DNA of 64,000 nt from Paenibacillus senegalensis JC66 (GTDB lineage: Bacteria > Bacillota > Bacilli > Paenibacillales > NBRC-103111): the NCBI RefSeq assembly GCF_000285515.1, contig NZ_HE610957.1, forward strand, positions 469,259 through 533,258. The letters are read 5' to 3'. The number at the start of each line of letters is the position of its first letter. Position 1 is the first letter of the stretch. Below, one piece after another: positions 16,956 to 26,948 of the stretch. The notes below the pieces were generated by a model that did no database searches, was not told the origin of the DNA, and saw nothing but the letters and a program-made list of their open reading frames with translations. Both the position numbers and the translations under genes were made by a program.

Positions 16956-17567
16956 ATGACAGACCTACATGACAAGCGACTGGAAAAAGGCGGCCAGACA
17001 CGACAGCGCATTATTGATGCCGCCATTTCCCTTGCAGCGGCTAGCGGCGTACAGAGTGTATCCGCTGCCAAGCTGGCAGAAGTCGCTGAAGTTAGTAAAA
17101 GCAATGTTTTTCATCATTTCAAAACGATTGAAGAGCTTCTCTCAGCTGCACTGCAGCAATTAACTGATATCATGTTGGAGACGATGAGAACAAAGTTCAG
17201 TGATGCCGAACAATTTCTTGATCAGATTGGAAAAATGTTTGTTTCGGTGCAGGAGCAAGAGCAGCAGGAGCAGCAAGCCACGTTGTTTAAAACCTTCCTT
17301 TCCTTCTATCATGAAGGGTTGTTTGATGCCCGCTATGCAGAAATACTTGAGCAAAGCAGAGTGGAGATGCTAGAGGTTATCACGATTCAACTGCGCCATG
17401 TAGCAGTCGATGTTGACCAAGAGCAGTTGGAAGCAGCCTCTGCTTTGCTACTATCGCTGTGGGACGGGTTGGGGCTGCATTACATGAGTAGCGGCAATCA
17501 CGCTAGTATTGAAAATGCTTGGAAGCTGCAAGCGGAGCTGTTTCGCAAGCAATTCTTTTCAAAATAA
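16956..17567 (+). CDS. TetR/AcrR family transcriptional regulator
   Basis: An N-terminal TetR helix-turn-helix (residues ~13-60: RQRIIDAAISLAAASGV, then LAEVAEVSKSNVFHHFKTIEEL) is followed by an all-helical ligand-binding domain of ~140 residues. GGAGAG lies 7 nt before the ATG. The promoter carries a palindrome fitting self-repression. A membrane protein gene follows after 47 nt on the same strand and is the likely target. The inducer is unknown. Confidence 0.88.
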   Translation: MTDLHDKRLEKGGQTRQRIIDAAISLAAASGVQSVSAAKLAEVAEVSKSNVFHHFKTIEELLSAALQQLTDIMLETMRTKFSDAEQFLDQIGKMFVSVQEQEQQEQQATLFKTFLSFYHEGLFDARYAEILEQSRVEMLEVITIQLRHVAVDVDQEQLEAASALLLSLWDGLGLHYMSSGNHASIENAWKLQAELFRKQFFSK

Positions 17568-17614
17568 AGCCTCCTCCGATAAAAACGCTAATTTTAGATA
17601 AGGGGGGAATCCGG

Positions 17615-18178
17615 ATGAAAATGATTGCCGTACCCAAGCTGCTGCATGAGCTTTTCGGCAAAAAAACAACTGGTTTTGAGCTTTGGCATGTACTGTTTTT
17701 TGCCTTTGGGATGAGCGCTGTTCTGCTAGGCTTCACTTTTGAGGAATGGAGCCATCTTCAACTGTGGAGGGTTGTGCTCCTTGCCTTGCTTTTAGTTGAC
17801 ATCTGTGGCGGTGTCATCGCAAATTTGACCTGGTCAACCAATGATTATTATCGTAACCAGCCGACTGCGAGACTTATTTTTATCGTCGTTCATATTCAAC
17901 CGATCTTGTTCGCAGCGTTACTCGCGGATTATTTTCCGATTTGCCTGGCCGTATGGAGTTATACTGTGCTCGCTTCTCTCATCGTTCATTCACTCGCCGG
18001 CCATCCCGCACAACGGGCCATTGGTGCTTCGCTTGCTCTCCTGGGTGCAGCGGGTTTGGTGCTAAGCTCAGGGAAAGCGCTGCCCGCCCTTCTGCTCCTT
18101 ACTCTTCTATTCTACATGCTTAAGGTAATTTACAGCTTCGGTGTTGACCATTACGCTTCTCGGACAAATGAAGAATGA
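17615..18178 (+). CDS. predicted membrane protein, function unknown
   Basis: 187 residues with about six hydrophobic segments and few charged residues. I do not recognise the family. ATG 17615 is chosen because AGGGGGG stands 7 nt upstream; the frame runs back into tetR. It is very probably co-transcribed with the TetR gene, so it may be a small transporter or a stress-induced membrane protein. The sequence LTWSTNDYYRNQPTARLIF lies in a loop between helices 2 and 3 and is the most polar part. Confidence 0.7.
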   Translation: MKMIAVPKLLHELFGKKTTGFELWHVLFFAFGMSAVLLGFTFEEWSHLQLWRVVLLALLLVDICGGVIANLTWSTNDYYRNQPTARLIFIVVHIQPILFAALLADYFPICLAVWSYTVLASLIVHSLAGHPAQRAIGASLALLGAAGLVLSSGKALPALLLLTLLFYMLKVIYSFGVDHYASRTNEE

Positions 18179-18180
18179 AG

Positions 18181-18240
18181 CATGCAGCTTACGCGAGAGG
18201 CATGCACCTTGCGCGCGAGGCGTGCAGCTTGCACGCGAGG
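18181..18240. repeat. three 20-bp tandem repeats
   Basis: Units 18181-18200, 18201-18220 and 18221-18240 follow the pattern CRTGCANCTTNCRCGAGAGG, with 3 to 5 differences between units. The repeat starts 2 nt after the stop of the membrane protein gene and lies in the short gap before a convergent gene. Confidence 0.8.
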
Positions 18241-18265
18241 TGGCCATCGCACGTCGCGGTTCGGC

Positions 18266-19465
18266 TTACGGCTCCAGACTTGGTTCAATCTGTGGCAGAA
18301 GGACCGGGTTCTGGGTCATCTCATTGTAAAGCTCCCTTGTTCTAGTAAGGAGATGGTCAACAATATGATCCGAGGCCCGGCAACGGGCTAATGCTTGTTG
18401 TTTTCGCAGGATTGCCTGTCTCAACGATGGTGAGCAGACGAGCTGCTGGACACAAGCAACCAGCTGCTCTGCGGTATGGCTCAGAAGAGCCGCTCCCTTT
18501 TTTTCAAAGTACACTGCATTCTCCTTCTCCTGCCCGGGAAAAGGCTTGAATAGGATCAAGGGAATCCCGGCATGAGCTGCTTCGGTTAATGTGATCGCGC
18601 CAGCCTTCGTGACCAAGCAATAGGCCTGTTTCATCAATCGGTGCAATTCGTCGGTATATCCCTCTATGCGGATTCTTGAATGAGTCCCCCACACCTTATT
18701 CAGTCTCTGCTCTCTTCGTTTTTGCCAGCCACAAACTACATGAATACATATGTTTTCAATACTAAGAAGCTTACGGATTATTCCATTCAACTGAGACGTC
18801 GTTATGCACATCTCAGCCATGATCAACACCACATTCGACCCTCCTGTATTAAGCCCGCGGACCGCCTCATTAGCTGATTCATCTCCCCCTGCCTTTTCTT
18901 GAGCATAGTAGGCCTCCCGTACCGGAATGCCGGAAACGGTGATCCGGTCTGCGACCAGGCCCTGTTCGACCAGGTATTGTTTTACCTCGAACGTAGGTAC
19001 GTAATAATGATCTGCTCGCGAATACAACCAGCGGTTATGTACGGAATAGTCAGTAACCACAGCTGCTGTTGCGAGCTTAGCCGCGTTTTTCCGGTCATCA
19101 GGAACCGGCCCGAACGGGAATGTGTAAACCAGCATCTGAGGCTTCTCCTCAGCAATCAGCTTCAGCAGTGTTGCTTTTCCCCAGGAATTCATCCATTGTG
19201 CCAATCTGTGGTCATGGGGCAAGCAGCGAGTCCAATAATAAGCCAAGCCGTAGTAGTTAAGGTTTCCGATTGAGAGCGTTGCACTATATTTATACAGTAA
19301 ACGGACCAGTCTATCCAGTGGTGGAGAAGACAGATGGAACAGATCGATGATTTTTACCGCGTGGATCCCCCTTCGTTCCAATGCGGTTTTGAGCGCGAGA
19401 GAGACTTGGTTGTGTCCCTCCCCATAGCTCGCCGTTAAAATAATGACCTTGCTCTCCTGAGTCAC
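18266..19465 (-). CDS. UgtP/MGDG-synthase-like glycosyltransferase
   Basis: A GT28-type glycosyltransferase resembling processive diacylglycerol glucosyltransferases. The N-terminus KVIILTASYGEGHNQVSLAL is the family's first nucleotide-fold motif (usually SxGxGHxxAA). The C-terminal half has the donor-sugar site, VTKAGAITLTEAAHAGIPLILFKPFPGQEKENA. About 399 residues. GTG 19465 has GGAGGA 9 nt upstream; the frame reaches 19534. It probably adds glucose or galactose to a membrane lipid to make glycolipids or lipoteichoic-acid anchors; the acceptor is inferred. Confidence 0.82.
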   Translation of the reverse strand: MTQESKVIILTASYGEGHNQVSLALKTALERRGIHAVKIIDLFHLSSPPLDRLVRLLYKYSATLSIGNLNYYGLAYYWTRCLPHDHRLAQWMNSWGKATLLKLIAEEKPQMLVYTFPFGPVPDDRKNAAKLATAAVVTDYSVHNRWLYSRADHYYVPTFEVKQYLVEQGLVADRITVSGIPVREAYYAQEKAGGDESANEAVRGLNTGGSNVVLIMAEMCITTSQLNGIIRKLLSIENICIHVVCGWQKRREQRLNKVWGTHSRIRIEGYTDELHRLMKQAYCLVTKAGAITLTEAAHAGIPLILFKPFPGQEKENAVYFEKKGAALLSHTAEQLVACVQQLVCSPSLRQAILRKQQALARCRASDHIVDHLLTRTRELYNEMTQNPVLLPQIEPSLEP

Positions 19466-19884
19466 TGCTCCAGTCCTCCATTTGCAATAAAAAGTTATGA
19501 AGGTAGTATGCCCGAAAGCAATCAGGAAAATCATTGCACAGGCTGCTGGATAACTCAGTGGCCTGCGATTGGCATCAGGACCTCAAGCGGAAACCCTTGC
19601 CGCAGCATTAGCTGTCATTACTGCTTTTTCAGCATCGAAACCCATGGTTCCCCGGCTTTAGCCACGCTTGTGACAATTGTCAAAGAGCTTAGTATCCCTC
19701 GCAGCTTCTCCTCACCAGAGCTGTGCGTACTATAAGCTAGATACGATACACACCTCTATTTTGTATATTCTGCACTAATTATTGGATATATATATTAATT
19801 TTTTGGACTATATGCATAAAGATTTTCTGCTAAAAATTCGCTACAATAGGTGTAATATATTTTGCTGCAGCGGAGGGCAAGAGT
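19466..19884. other. divergent intergenic region, nothing recognised
   Basis: Between the glycosyltransferase and the glycerate kinase, which diverge, so promoters for both must lie here. A TACAAT (~19842) before the kinase is a possible -10 with no good -35. The open frame at 19508-19735 has no ribosome binding site. It becomes AT-rich from about 19740. Confidence 0.4.
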
Positions 19885-21222
19885 ATGAAATTTGTTATCG
19901 CACCCGATTCCTATAAAGGCAGTTTATCTTCGATCAAGGTAGGAGAGTCAATGGCGAGAGCCATTCGGAAAGAGTGGCCGGAAGCAGAAATATGCGCACT
20001 CGCCATGGCCGACGGCGGAGAGGGCACCGTCGAAGCAATCGTCAGCAGCACCGGAGGGAAGGTTGTGCACACCACGGCAACCGGTCCGCTCGGAACTCTT
20101 GTCGAGTCTTACTGGGGCATCAGCGGCGCTGATGAGCAGACCGCTGTATTGGAAGCGGCTAATGTTTGCGGCCTGGCTATGGTTGCCGAAGACCGGCGCA
20201 ATCCGCTTCACACCACTTCCCGCGGGCTGGGGGAGCTCCTCCTCTCCGCTCTCAACGCCGGCAAGCGCTCGTTCATCATTGGTCTCGGCGGCAGTGCCAC
20301 CAATGATGGCGGCATGGGCTTGCTCTCTGCCCTCGGAGCAGAGTTCCGCGACACTTCCGGCAAGCAGCTCGCTGGGTACGGCCGTGACCTTGAGGCCGTA
20401 GCTGCAATCGACTTCGCCGGGCTCGACCCGCGGCTCGCTGAGAGCGACATCGTTGTTGCTTCCGATGTCACGAACCCGCTATGCGGCCCCGAAGGCTGCT
20501 CCTTCATCTTCGGTCCCCAGAAAGGTGCCGATGCCGAGCTGGTGCAAGCAATGGACCATTACATGGCCCATTACGCCAAGCTCATCGAGCGCCACCTGGG
20601 AACCACATTTCAGGGGCTTCCTGGCAGCGGCGCGGCTGGCGGGCTAGGTTTTGCCCTGCGGACGCTTGGAGCCAGGCTGGTACCGGGAGCGCAAGTCGTT
20701 GCCGAGGCGGTGCGGCTTGACGCTCATCTTGCTGACGCCGACTGGGTCATCACCGGCGAAGGCATGAGCGATGCGCAGACCCTTTACGGCAAGCTGCCGC
20801 TGCACGTGGCGACCGCTGCACGGCGCGCCGGAGCCCGCTGCCTGCTGTTATCCGGCAGCATCGGCAGTGACAGCGGCAGCCTCTACGAGACGTTCGACGG
20901 CTGCTTCTCGGCAGTACCCCGGCCAGCCGATCTGGCCGTATGCATGCGCGATGCCGCTGAGAACGTCTATACGGCCTGCCGCCAAATCGTGCGGCTGATC
21001 CGGGCAGCGGGCAGCCGCAGCCTGGACGGGACGGCAGGAGTTGGCGCTAGAACGGCCGCAGCGGCAGGACATGACGCTGGGGCGGCCGCAGCCGGATTAG
21101 ACGCTCAAGGCAGCAGCGCCTCTTTCGTTGATGGAGCCGCACAGCCTCCCGCGCGTCCAGGGGATGTGCCCGGCAGGGGAACGCAGCCTAACTCCCGGGC
21201 AGACGGTGGTCAATCATGCTGA
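19885..21222 (+). CDS. glxK: glycerate kinase with low-complexity C-terminal extension
   Basis: A glycerate kinase of the GlxK/GarK family: glycerate plus ATP gives phosphoglycerate. It opens with MKFVIAPDSYKGSLSS and has MADGGEGT, GLGGSATNDGGMG, PGSGAAGGLGFALRTLGA and VITGEGMSDAQTLYGK, all family signatures. The ribosome binding site GGAGGG is well placed. The catalytic fold ends near residue 372; a further ~73 residues rich in Ala, Gly and Pro follow, with locally high GC, and are not part of usual ~380-residue homologues. The stop overlaps the next gene by 7 nt. Grouping with a CdaR regulator points to glucarate/glycerate use. Confidence 0.9.
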   Translation: MKFVIAPDSYKGSLSSIKVGESMARAIRKEWPEAEICALAMADGGEGTVEAIVSSTGGKVVHTTATGPLGTLVESYWGISGADEQTAVLEAANVCGLAMVAEDRRNPLHTTSRGLGELLLSALNAGKRSFIIGLGGSATNDGGMGLLSALGAEFRDTSGKQLAGYGRDLEAVAAIDFAGLDPRLAESDIVVASDVTNPLCGPEGCSFIFGPQKGADAELVQAMDHYMAHYAKLIERHLGTTFQGLPGSGAAGGLGFALRTLGARLVPGAQVVAEAVRLDAHLADADWVITGEGMSDAQTLYGKLPLHVATAARRAGARCLLLSGSIGSDSGSLYETFDGCFSAVPRPADLAVCMRDAAENVYTACRQIVRLIRAAGSRSLDGTAGVGARTAAAAGHDAGAAAAGLDAQGSSASFVDGAAQPPARPGDVPGRGTQPNSRADGGQSC

Positions 21223-22406
21223 CCGTCAAGCTTGCTGAAGCGATCGTAGCTGAGACAATGAAGCGGGTCCAGTGGAATATTAATATGATGGACCCAACAG
21301 GCAAAATCATTGCCAGCGGGGACAGCATGCGGGTAGGTCAGCAGCATCCGGGAGCGATAAAGGCGGTGCGCACCGGCAAACCCGTGTACATTAGCGCGGA
21401 TGAGGCCATTAGCATGCCGGAGGCCGAGGCTGGAATCAATTGGCCGATCACATATGGCGGAGAAGTAGTCGGTGTAATTGGCATTACCGGCACTCCCGCC
21501 CACATTGAACCGGTAAGCCAGCTGCTCGTAATGACCGCGGAAATGATGATCCAGCAAGCGCAGACGGTAGTCCAGGAAGAATGGAGACAGACCATTACCG
21601 ATTTGCTGCTGCGCGAGCTGATGCATGAGACTCCTCGGATGGAGTGGATTCGACAGCATGCCCAATCGCTGCAGTTCCCGTTAACGCCGCCTTTTCAGAT
21701 TGCTTTATTGCAAACAAAGCTTAACGCCCCTTCCGCAGAGCTCCCAAGCCACGATTATGTGCTAAGACTGCTAGCCGACGGCCGCAGCAGCAGGCCTCAC
21801 ATCCTCCTGGCGAAACTGCAGCCTGAGCGCTACCTTCTTGTTTTTTCAGGGGTTACGGAACTAAGCATCAGGGATTATGTGGAGCATCTGGTCAAACGAG
21901 CATCCGAATACTCGCCAAGTGTCGGCATTAGTTCACCGGTCAGGCAGGTCAAGGACATTAGAACCGCATTGACAGAAGCCGAGCTTGCCCTTGACATCGC
22001 ACACCCAGGCAGCTTATTCCTTCCTGGCAAGGAGGCTTCAGAGGCGGATTCAAGTGAGGCTATCGCTGTGAAGCAGCGCCAACAAGAGAGAACAGCCGGG
22101 GGGGCAATTACATTTTATGAGGAGATAGAGGGACAGGCGTTAATGCAGCTCATTCCTTCGGTTCATCGGGAGCGGCTGCGGGAGCGGCTGTCGCCTCATT
22201 GGACCCCGCGTCTTCAGGAAACGCTGGAAGCTTACTTTGCCTGCAATCTCAATATGGCGCAAGCCGCCCAACTGCTCGGGATCCATCGCAACACGATGAT
22301 CTACCGGCTTCAGCAGTGCCGGGATCGGACCGGATATAACCCGGAAGTCTTCCACGATGCCTTGCTGCTGCAATGCATGATATGGATGGAAAAACGCAAG
22401 CAGTGA
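21216..22406 (+). CDS. cdaR: CdaR-family sugar diacid/glycerate regulator
   Basis: An N-terminal sugar-diacid recognition domain (residues 1-135; MDPTGKIIASGD and GKPVYISADEA) is followed by a middle GGDEF-like region and a C-terminal PucR-type helix-turn-helix (LEAYFACNLNMAQAAQLLGIHRNTMIYRLQQ). 396 residues, normal for CdaR. CdaR proteins activate genes for glucarate, galactarate and glycerate use when a diacid or glycerate binds. It overlaps the glycerate kinase gene by 7 nt, so the kinase is very probably its target and the two are translated together. Confidence 0.88.
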   Translation: MLTVKLAEAIVAETMKRVQWNINMMDPTGKIIASGDSMRVGQQHPGAIKAVRTGKPVYISADEAISMPEAEAGINWPITYGGEVVGVIGITGTPAHIEPVSQLLVMTAEMMIQQAQTVVQEEWRQTITDLLLRELMHETPRMEWIRQHAQSLQFPLTPPFQIALLQTKLNAPSAELPSHDYVLRLLADGRSSRPHILLAKLQPERYLLVFSGVTELSIRDYVEHLVKRASEYSPSVGISSPVRQVKDIRTALTEAELALDIAHPGSLFLPGKEASEADSSEAIAVKQRQQERTAGGAITFYEEIEGQALMQLIPSVHRERLRERLSPHWTPRLQETLEAYFACNLNMAQAAQLLGIHRNTMIYRLQQCRDRTGYNPEVFHDALLLQCMIWMEKRKQ

Positions 22407-22533
22407 GCTTATTTATAACTTTGCACTGAAAATTCTGTATTCCATGTTTTTCTATATAAACGGTCTCAATCAAAGGCTTCTGCTTATCAAAATAGTGGGA
22501 TAGCATCTCTTCAAAAGGCAGCGAATTCAACAT
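22249..22533 (-). CDS. possible small protein gene or gene remnant, antisense to the end of cdaR
   Basis: A 94-codon frame begins with an excellent site, AAAGGAGG 5 nt before ATG 22533. The first ~45 residues (MLNSLPFEEMLSHYFDKQK, then IETVYIEKHGIQNFQCKV) look like real protein. The rest runs antisense through the cdaR helix-turn-helix region and looks like shadow sequence (Arg/Gly/Ser-rich). This could be a real short gene with a spurious tail, or a remnant of a gene whose 3' end was lost. I do not recognise it. Confidence 0.35.
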   Translation of the reverse strand: MLNSLPFEEMLSHYFDKQKPLIETVYIEKHGIQNFQCKVINKLTACVFPSISCIAAARHRGRLPGYIRSDPGTAEAGRSSCCDGSRAVGRLAPY

Positions 22534-22631
22534 ATCTACCTCCTTTTCTAACCGAATAAAATAGGCGGGATTGCAAACCTCTAATAGCTATACGTCATAA
22601 CTAGCCGCTCGGGCTTCCTGCTGTTCCATAA

Positions 22632-22653
22632 AACGGCCGCAATTGCGGCCGTT
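22632..22653 (-). terminator. terminator of the DrrAB-like ABC operon
   Basis: AACGGCCGC-AATT-GCGGCCGTT is a perfect 22-bp palindrome with 9-bp arms, followed on the minus strand by TTAT. It lies 50 nt after the stop of the ABC permease gene. Confidence 0.7.
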
Positions 22654-22704
22654 CGGGAAAGCAAAGCAGTTTGTCAGCGAAACCGGGGGGGGGGGTGTGG
22701 GGAA

Positions 22705-23562
22705 TTACTTCTTCCGATATAGATTCATCGTCAAAGGAGCAAACACAATCAGAAGCAGACCGGACACCAAGAAAACCCAGGTAAGCTGCGGCAAAGTGAC
22801 GTTGCCCTGCATCAAGCCGCGAACCGCAGCCACTACAAGGGTGATCGGATTGACCTCCACGAACATTTGCAGCCAGCGGGGCATTGTTTCCGGTGCAACA
22901 AATACATTGCTCAAAAAAGTTAAAGGAAACAGCACCATCATGCTGACTCCCATCAACGATTTTTCCGATCTTAAGATGAGGCTAAGGGTCGTCCATATCC
23001 AGGACAGACTGAAGGAAAATAACAATAGAAGCAAAACTCCCAGCACGACACCGACTACTCCTCCTTCTGGCCGGAAGCCAAGAATAAGGCCAAGCCCGAT
23101 CATAATGGCGGAGGCCAGCGAATAGCGGACCATATCAATCAGCAAGGCACCGACAAGCAGAGCTGGTCGCCATACCGGCAGAGTGCGGAAGCGGTCAAAG
23201 ATTCCCTTGCTGATGTCTTTATTTAAATCTAGGCCGGTATACATCGTAATCATCGTTACGGTCATAACAAGAATGCCGGGCAGTACAAATTGTAAATATT
23301 CCCCGGTCGATCCTGCTATTGCTCCGCCAAACAGATAGGTAAACATGAGCAGAAACATGACCGGGAAGGCCGTCACATCAAACAGCTGCTCAGGCACATA
23401 CTTAATCCTCAGCAGCGCCCTCCAGGCAAAGGTTAGAGTAGCGCTCCAAGCGCTCGGTTTGGGCGGCCTTTCTTTGACTTCCATAGCCTTATGCAGTTGC
23501 TCCCGCGATGAAGATAGATTTGCGGCTGAAGCCGACACGGCTTTAACAGAAGCCTTGCTCAT
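22705..23562 (-). CDS. ABC-2 type permease, DrrB-like
   Basis: 285 residues with a hydrophilic N-terminal tail and six membrane segments from residue ~60. It has the ABC-2 signature region ([21 protein letters not shown]-like, then [21 protein letters not shown]), as in daunorubicin-resistance DrrB proteins. It overlaps the ATPase gene by 4 nt (ATGA). Together they should export a drug-like or lipid substrate; the substrate is unknown. A run of 11 G lies 9 nt after the stop codon. Confidence 0.87.
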   Translation of the reverse strand: MSKASVKAVSASAANLSSSREQLHKAMEVKERPPKPSAWSATLTFAWRALLRIKYVPEQLFDVTAFPVMFLLMFTYLFGGAIAGSTGEYLQFVLPGILVMTVTMITMYTGLDLNKDISKGIFDRFRTLPVWRPALLVGALLIDMVRYSLASAIMIGLGLILGFRPEGGVVGVVLGVLLLLLFSFSLSWIWTTLSLILRSEKSLMGVSMMVLFPLTFLSNVFVAPETMPRWLQMFVEVNPITLVVAAVRGLMQGNVTLPQLTWVFLVSGLLLIVFAPLTMNLYRKK

Positions 23563-24572
23563 TTCGTCCCCTCCTCTTCCGTTTCCCCGCCGCTGCCTTC
23601 GACAGGGCGGCCGGTCAGCGTCAGAAAGACCTCATCGAGGCTTGGCTGACCAAGTGAAAACTCTGTAACCGGAATGTTTGCTTGGGCCAACTCTTTTAAA
23701 GCATCGGCCACTTGTTCCGGATCGGATACTAGCGCTTGCAGCACTGCCGGATCAGACGGAAGCAAAATGTCAGTGCCCAGCCTATCTGCGAGCAGCGCCT
23801 TGGCGGCCGGCCGTGTATTCGGATCCATCAGGCGGACAAGCAGTTTCCCTGATCCTACAGAAGCCTTAAGCTCTCCACTTGTTCCTTCGGCTATTACTTT
23901 GCCCTGATCAATAACGGCGATCCGATCCGCCAGTTGATCAGCCTCCTCCAAATATTGGGTAGTCAGCATAACCGTAGTGCCGTTATGGACAAGAGCTCTC
24001 ACAATCTCCCACACCTGATTGCGGCTTCTTGGATCGAGTCCGGTCGTAGGCTCATCGAGAAAGAGCAGTTCAGGTGCCACCACTATACTGGCGGCAATGT
24101 CCACTCTTCTGCGCATTCCTCCCGAGTAATTTTTGATCTGCCGGGCGGCAGCCTCCTCCAGACCAAAGGCACTTAGCAATTCGTAAGCCCGTTCCTTGGC
24201 CTGCCTGCGGGGATAACCCATTAGTCTGGCAATCATGGTCAGGTTCTCAGCTCCAGACAAGTCTTCATCCAGGGATGCGTATTGACCTGTCAGGCTGATG
24301 CGGCTGCGCACCTGTTCCGCCTCCTCCACCAGATCATAGCCCATAATGCGGGCATGGCCTTCGTCTGGAACCAGCAAGGTTGACAGCATCCGGATCGTTG
24401 TCGTTTTGCCGGCTCCATTAGGACCGAGGAAGCCGTATACAATACCGCTGGGCACGGCTAGATCTACTCCGTCCACCGCCCGGTTAGTACCGAACAGCTT
24501 GACCAGGCCATGGGCTTCTATAGCCCATTCCTTCTGTATCGGCTGTTTACTGGAAAAAGCCACTGCCATCAT
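23559..24572 (-). CDS. ABC transporter ATP-binding protein, DrrA-like
   Basis: An ABC ATPase of the daunorubicin-resistance DrrA group. It has Walker [11 protein letters not shown], signature YSGGMRRR, Walker [14 protein letters not shown], and a C-terminal extension of ~100 residues ending with [13 protein letters not shown], characteristic of DrrA. Met 24572 has GGAG 9 nt upstream; the frame begins at 24587. About 337 residues. Its stop overlaps the permease start, so the two form one operon closed by the terminator at 22632. Confidence 0.9.
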   Translation of the reverse strand: MMAVAFSSKQPIQKEWAIEAHGLVKLFGTNRAVDGVDLAVPSGIVYGFLGPNGAGKTTTIRMLSTLLVPDEGHARIMGYDLVEEAEQVRSRISLTGQYASLDEDLSGAENLTMIARLMGYPRRQAKERAYELLSAFGLEEAAARQIKNYSGGMRRRVDIAASIVVAPELLFLDEPTTGLDPRSRNQVWEIVRALVHNGTTVMLTTQYLEEADQLADRIAVIDQGKVIAEGTSGELKASVGSGKLLVRLMDPNTRPAAKALLADRLGTDILLPSDPAVLQALVSDPEQVADALKELAQANIPVTEFSLGQPSLDEVFLTLTGRPVEGSGGETEEEGTK

Positions 24573-24781
24573 CCTTTCCCGCTCCAAGTATCATCATACT
24601 TAATCAGTATATTACCTGGATGTCCCCAGCATTTCTTCTCAATTGCTTTTCTTGGATGCAAATACAAAAAAAGCCCCCAAATTCAGCAGCAGGCCTGTTT
24701 CCATTGCTTGTCCACTGCTTCGGGAGCTGATTTCGTTCCAAACGAAAAACTTGCTATGGTATATTCTTATATTCTTATCTC

Positions 24782-25237
24782 CTATGCATCCAATGATTGG
24801 GCTGCTTCGGGGTCCTTCTGACAGTTCTCGCACACCCCGTATACTTCAAAGCGGTGATTTACAATTTTGAAATCACCTGGCAGCTTGAGAGATTGCTCCA
24901 TCGGACAAAAATCAAAAGTCAATGTTTTCTCACAATTCATACAGATTAAGTGGTGATGGTGATGGTGGGTACAGCTGCGTCTAAATTTCAAGCCACCTTC
25001 CAAGAAGTAAAACTGTTCCAGCCCGCCCATTTCGGTTAGCATTCGAAGATTACGATAAACGGTATCAAAGCTGACACCAGGATATTTGACTCTCATTTGC
25101 TCATATACGTCTTTAGGTGATAAATACCCTTCCGTCGTTGCAAATATATGCGCTAGCGTACGCCGCTGATCGGTAATTCTCCATCCGTTCCTGGACATAA
25201 TGGCGAGCATTTGCTGGGTCAGATCGGCTTCAGCCAT
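24782..25237 (-). CDS. zur: Fur-family zinc uptake regulator Zur
   Basis: 151 residues. A winged helix (TDQRRTLAHIFATTEGYLSPKDV, then FDTVYRNLRMLTEMG) is followed by a dimerisation domain with CTHHHHHHLICMNC and a second pair, CENC, near the C-terminus, which together make the structural zinc site. The segment HRFEVYGVCENC and the run of His match Bacillus Zur more closely than Fur or PerR. AAAGGAGG lies 7 nt before the ATG. With zinc bound it should repress zinc uptake genes; a Zur-box-like site is found in this window at 9771-9788. The window shows no ZnuABC. Confidence 0.82.
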   Translation of the reverse strand: MAEADLTQQMLAIMSRNGWRITDQRRTLAHIFATTEGYLSPKDVYEQMRVKYPGVSFDTVYRNLRMLTEMGGLEQFYFLEGGLKFRRSCTHHHHHHLICMNCEKTLTFDFCPMEQSLKLPGDFKIVNHRFEVYGVCENCQKDPEAAQSLDA

Positions 25238-25499
25238 TGTAGTCCTCCTTTATTTGAGTATAGTACTATAGTGCCGTAAGTACTGCCCAAAAGTCAAGAT
25301 TCGACACCGAATTGTCTGAATGGATTTATCTTCCCAGCTGATTCATCACTTACTTGGATGCAAACACTTCCTCTCGCGAAAGCTGAAAGCCGGTAGAGCG
25401 ATCAGTTCGCCACTATGCCCGTCCCAGTATTTTCCTATCCCTAGCCTTTACCAAAAAAACAGCCGCCAGAGTACAGTGTATACCCCCGCGGCAGCATCA

Positions 25500-26948
25500 T
25501 TAATGACCGGCACTTGCCGTTAATCCGATTTTTTCAATTAGATTCCGGCTCTCTTCATTTAATCCTTCAATCTGTACGGTTTTACCCAAAGCCTCATACT
25601 TTTGTACAACTTTGGCTATCGCTGTAACTGCGGAATGATCCCAAACGTGGGATGAGCCAAAATCGATAACGACCGTATCGCTATCTGATAGATAAGCAAA
25701 GGCTTGACTGAATTTAGTTGTGGTAGCAAAGAAAAATTGACCTGTTACCCGATAAGTGGTCCGGTTGTGGGCTGATGTCCGGCTTATGGCCAATTTGGCT
25801 GACCTCCCCGCGTAAATCAAAGCACTGAGGACTACACCGGTAATCACACCTAAGGACAAATCATGTGTTATTAATACAATCGCAACGGTTGTAGCCATCA
25901 CGAGCGTATCGCCAACCGGAATTTTTCTGATGGCAGTTAGCGAGCCCCAGTTGAACGTCCCGATGGACACCATGAACATAACGCCAACAAGAGCGGCCAT
26001 CGGAATCATTTTTACAACGTCTCCAAGCACAAGAATCAGAAAGAGCAGAAAGATTCCGGCAATCAATGTTGAAAGGCGGGTTCGCCCTCCTGACTTCACG
26101 TTGATAACCGACTGGCCAATCATGGCACAGCCTGCCATTCCTCCGAAAAAGCCAGTAACGACATTTGCCAATCCCTGGCCTCGCACTTCCCTGTTTTTGT
26201 CACTAGGCGTATCGGTCATATCATCGACAATAGTGGCTGTCAGGAGCGACTCCATGATGCCGACCAGCGCAAGCGATAACGAGTAAGGGAAAATAATCAT
26301 CAGCGTGTCCCAGTTCAACAATACTTGCGGGATATGAAATATGGGAAACGAGCGAGTCAGTTCCCCCATATCTCCTACTGTATTAACGTTCAGCCCAAGT
26401 CCGATGGCCAGTAAAGAGACAACGATAATGGCGGCAAGCGCTGAAGGGACGGCCTTGGTCAGCCTGTGCAGCAAATAGATGATTAACAAGGTAAGGGCTA
26501 CTAGCGCGTACATGACCCAGCTCTGTCCGGTAAAATGGGTCAGCTGGGAAACAAAGATCAAAATCGCCAAGGCATTGACGAAGCCGTTCATGACGGATTG
26601 AGGCACAAAGGAAATCAGCTTGCCGATTTTTAATACGCCAAACAGTACCTGCAGAATCCCTGTCAGGATCGTCGCTGCAAACAAAAATTCCAGCCCGTGA
26701 TCGCGCACCAAAGTCACCATCAGCAAAGCCATCGCTCCGGTTGCGGCGGATATCATTCCCGGCCTGCCCCCGGCAAACGCAATAACTACGGCAATGCAAA
26801 ACGACGCATGAAGACCGACCATCGGATCGACACCTGCAATAATCGAAAAAGCGATCGCTTCAGGAATTAAAGCTAATGCGACAGTAATTCCACTCAGAAT
26901 ATCCATGCGCATGTTGCCAAACCATCCTGTATTCAGTTGTGTTTTCAA
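25500..26948 (-). CDS. SulP family anion transporter with STAS domain
   Basis: 482 residues of the SulP (SLC26) family. About 11-12 membrane segments begin with [28 protein letters not shown], the family signature, and a C-terminal STAS domain spans ~390-480 ([22 protein letters not shown]). It starts at TTG 26948 with AGGAGG 9 nt upstream. Family members carry sulfate, bicarbonate or dicarboxylates by H+ or Na+ symport; the substrate is unproven. It is a single gene with no sulfate-assimilation neighbours, so bicarbonate or another anion is as likely as sulfate. Confidence 0.88.
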   Translation of the reverse strand: MKTQLNTGWFGNMRMDILSGITVALALIPEAIAFSIIAGVDPMVGLHASFCIAVVIAFAGGRPGMISAATGAMALLMVTLVRDHGLEFLFAATILTGILQVLFGVLKIGKLISFVPQSVMNGFVNALAILIFVSQLTHFTGQSWVMYALVALTLLIIYLLHRLTKAVPSALAAIIVVSLLAIGLGLNVNTVGDMGELTRSFPIFHIPQVLLNWDTLMIIFPYSLSLALVGIMESLLTATIVDDMTDTPSDKNREVRGQGLANVVTGFFGGMAGCAMIGQSVINVKSGGRTRLSTLIAGIFLLFLILVLGDVVKMIPMAALVGVMFMVSIGTFNWGSLTAIRKIPVGDTLVMATTVAIVLITHDLSLGVITGVVLSALIYAGRSAKLAISRTSAHNRTTYRVTGQFFFATTTKFSQAFAYLSDSDTVVIDFGSSHVWDHSAVTAIAKVVQKYEALGKTVQIEGLNEESRNLIEKIGLTASAGH

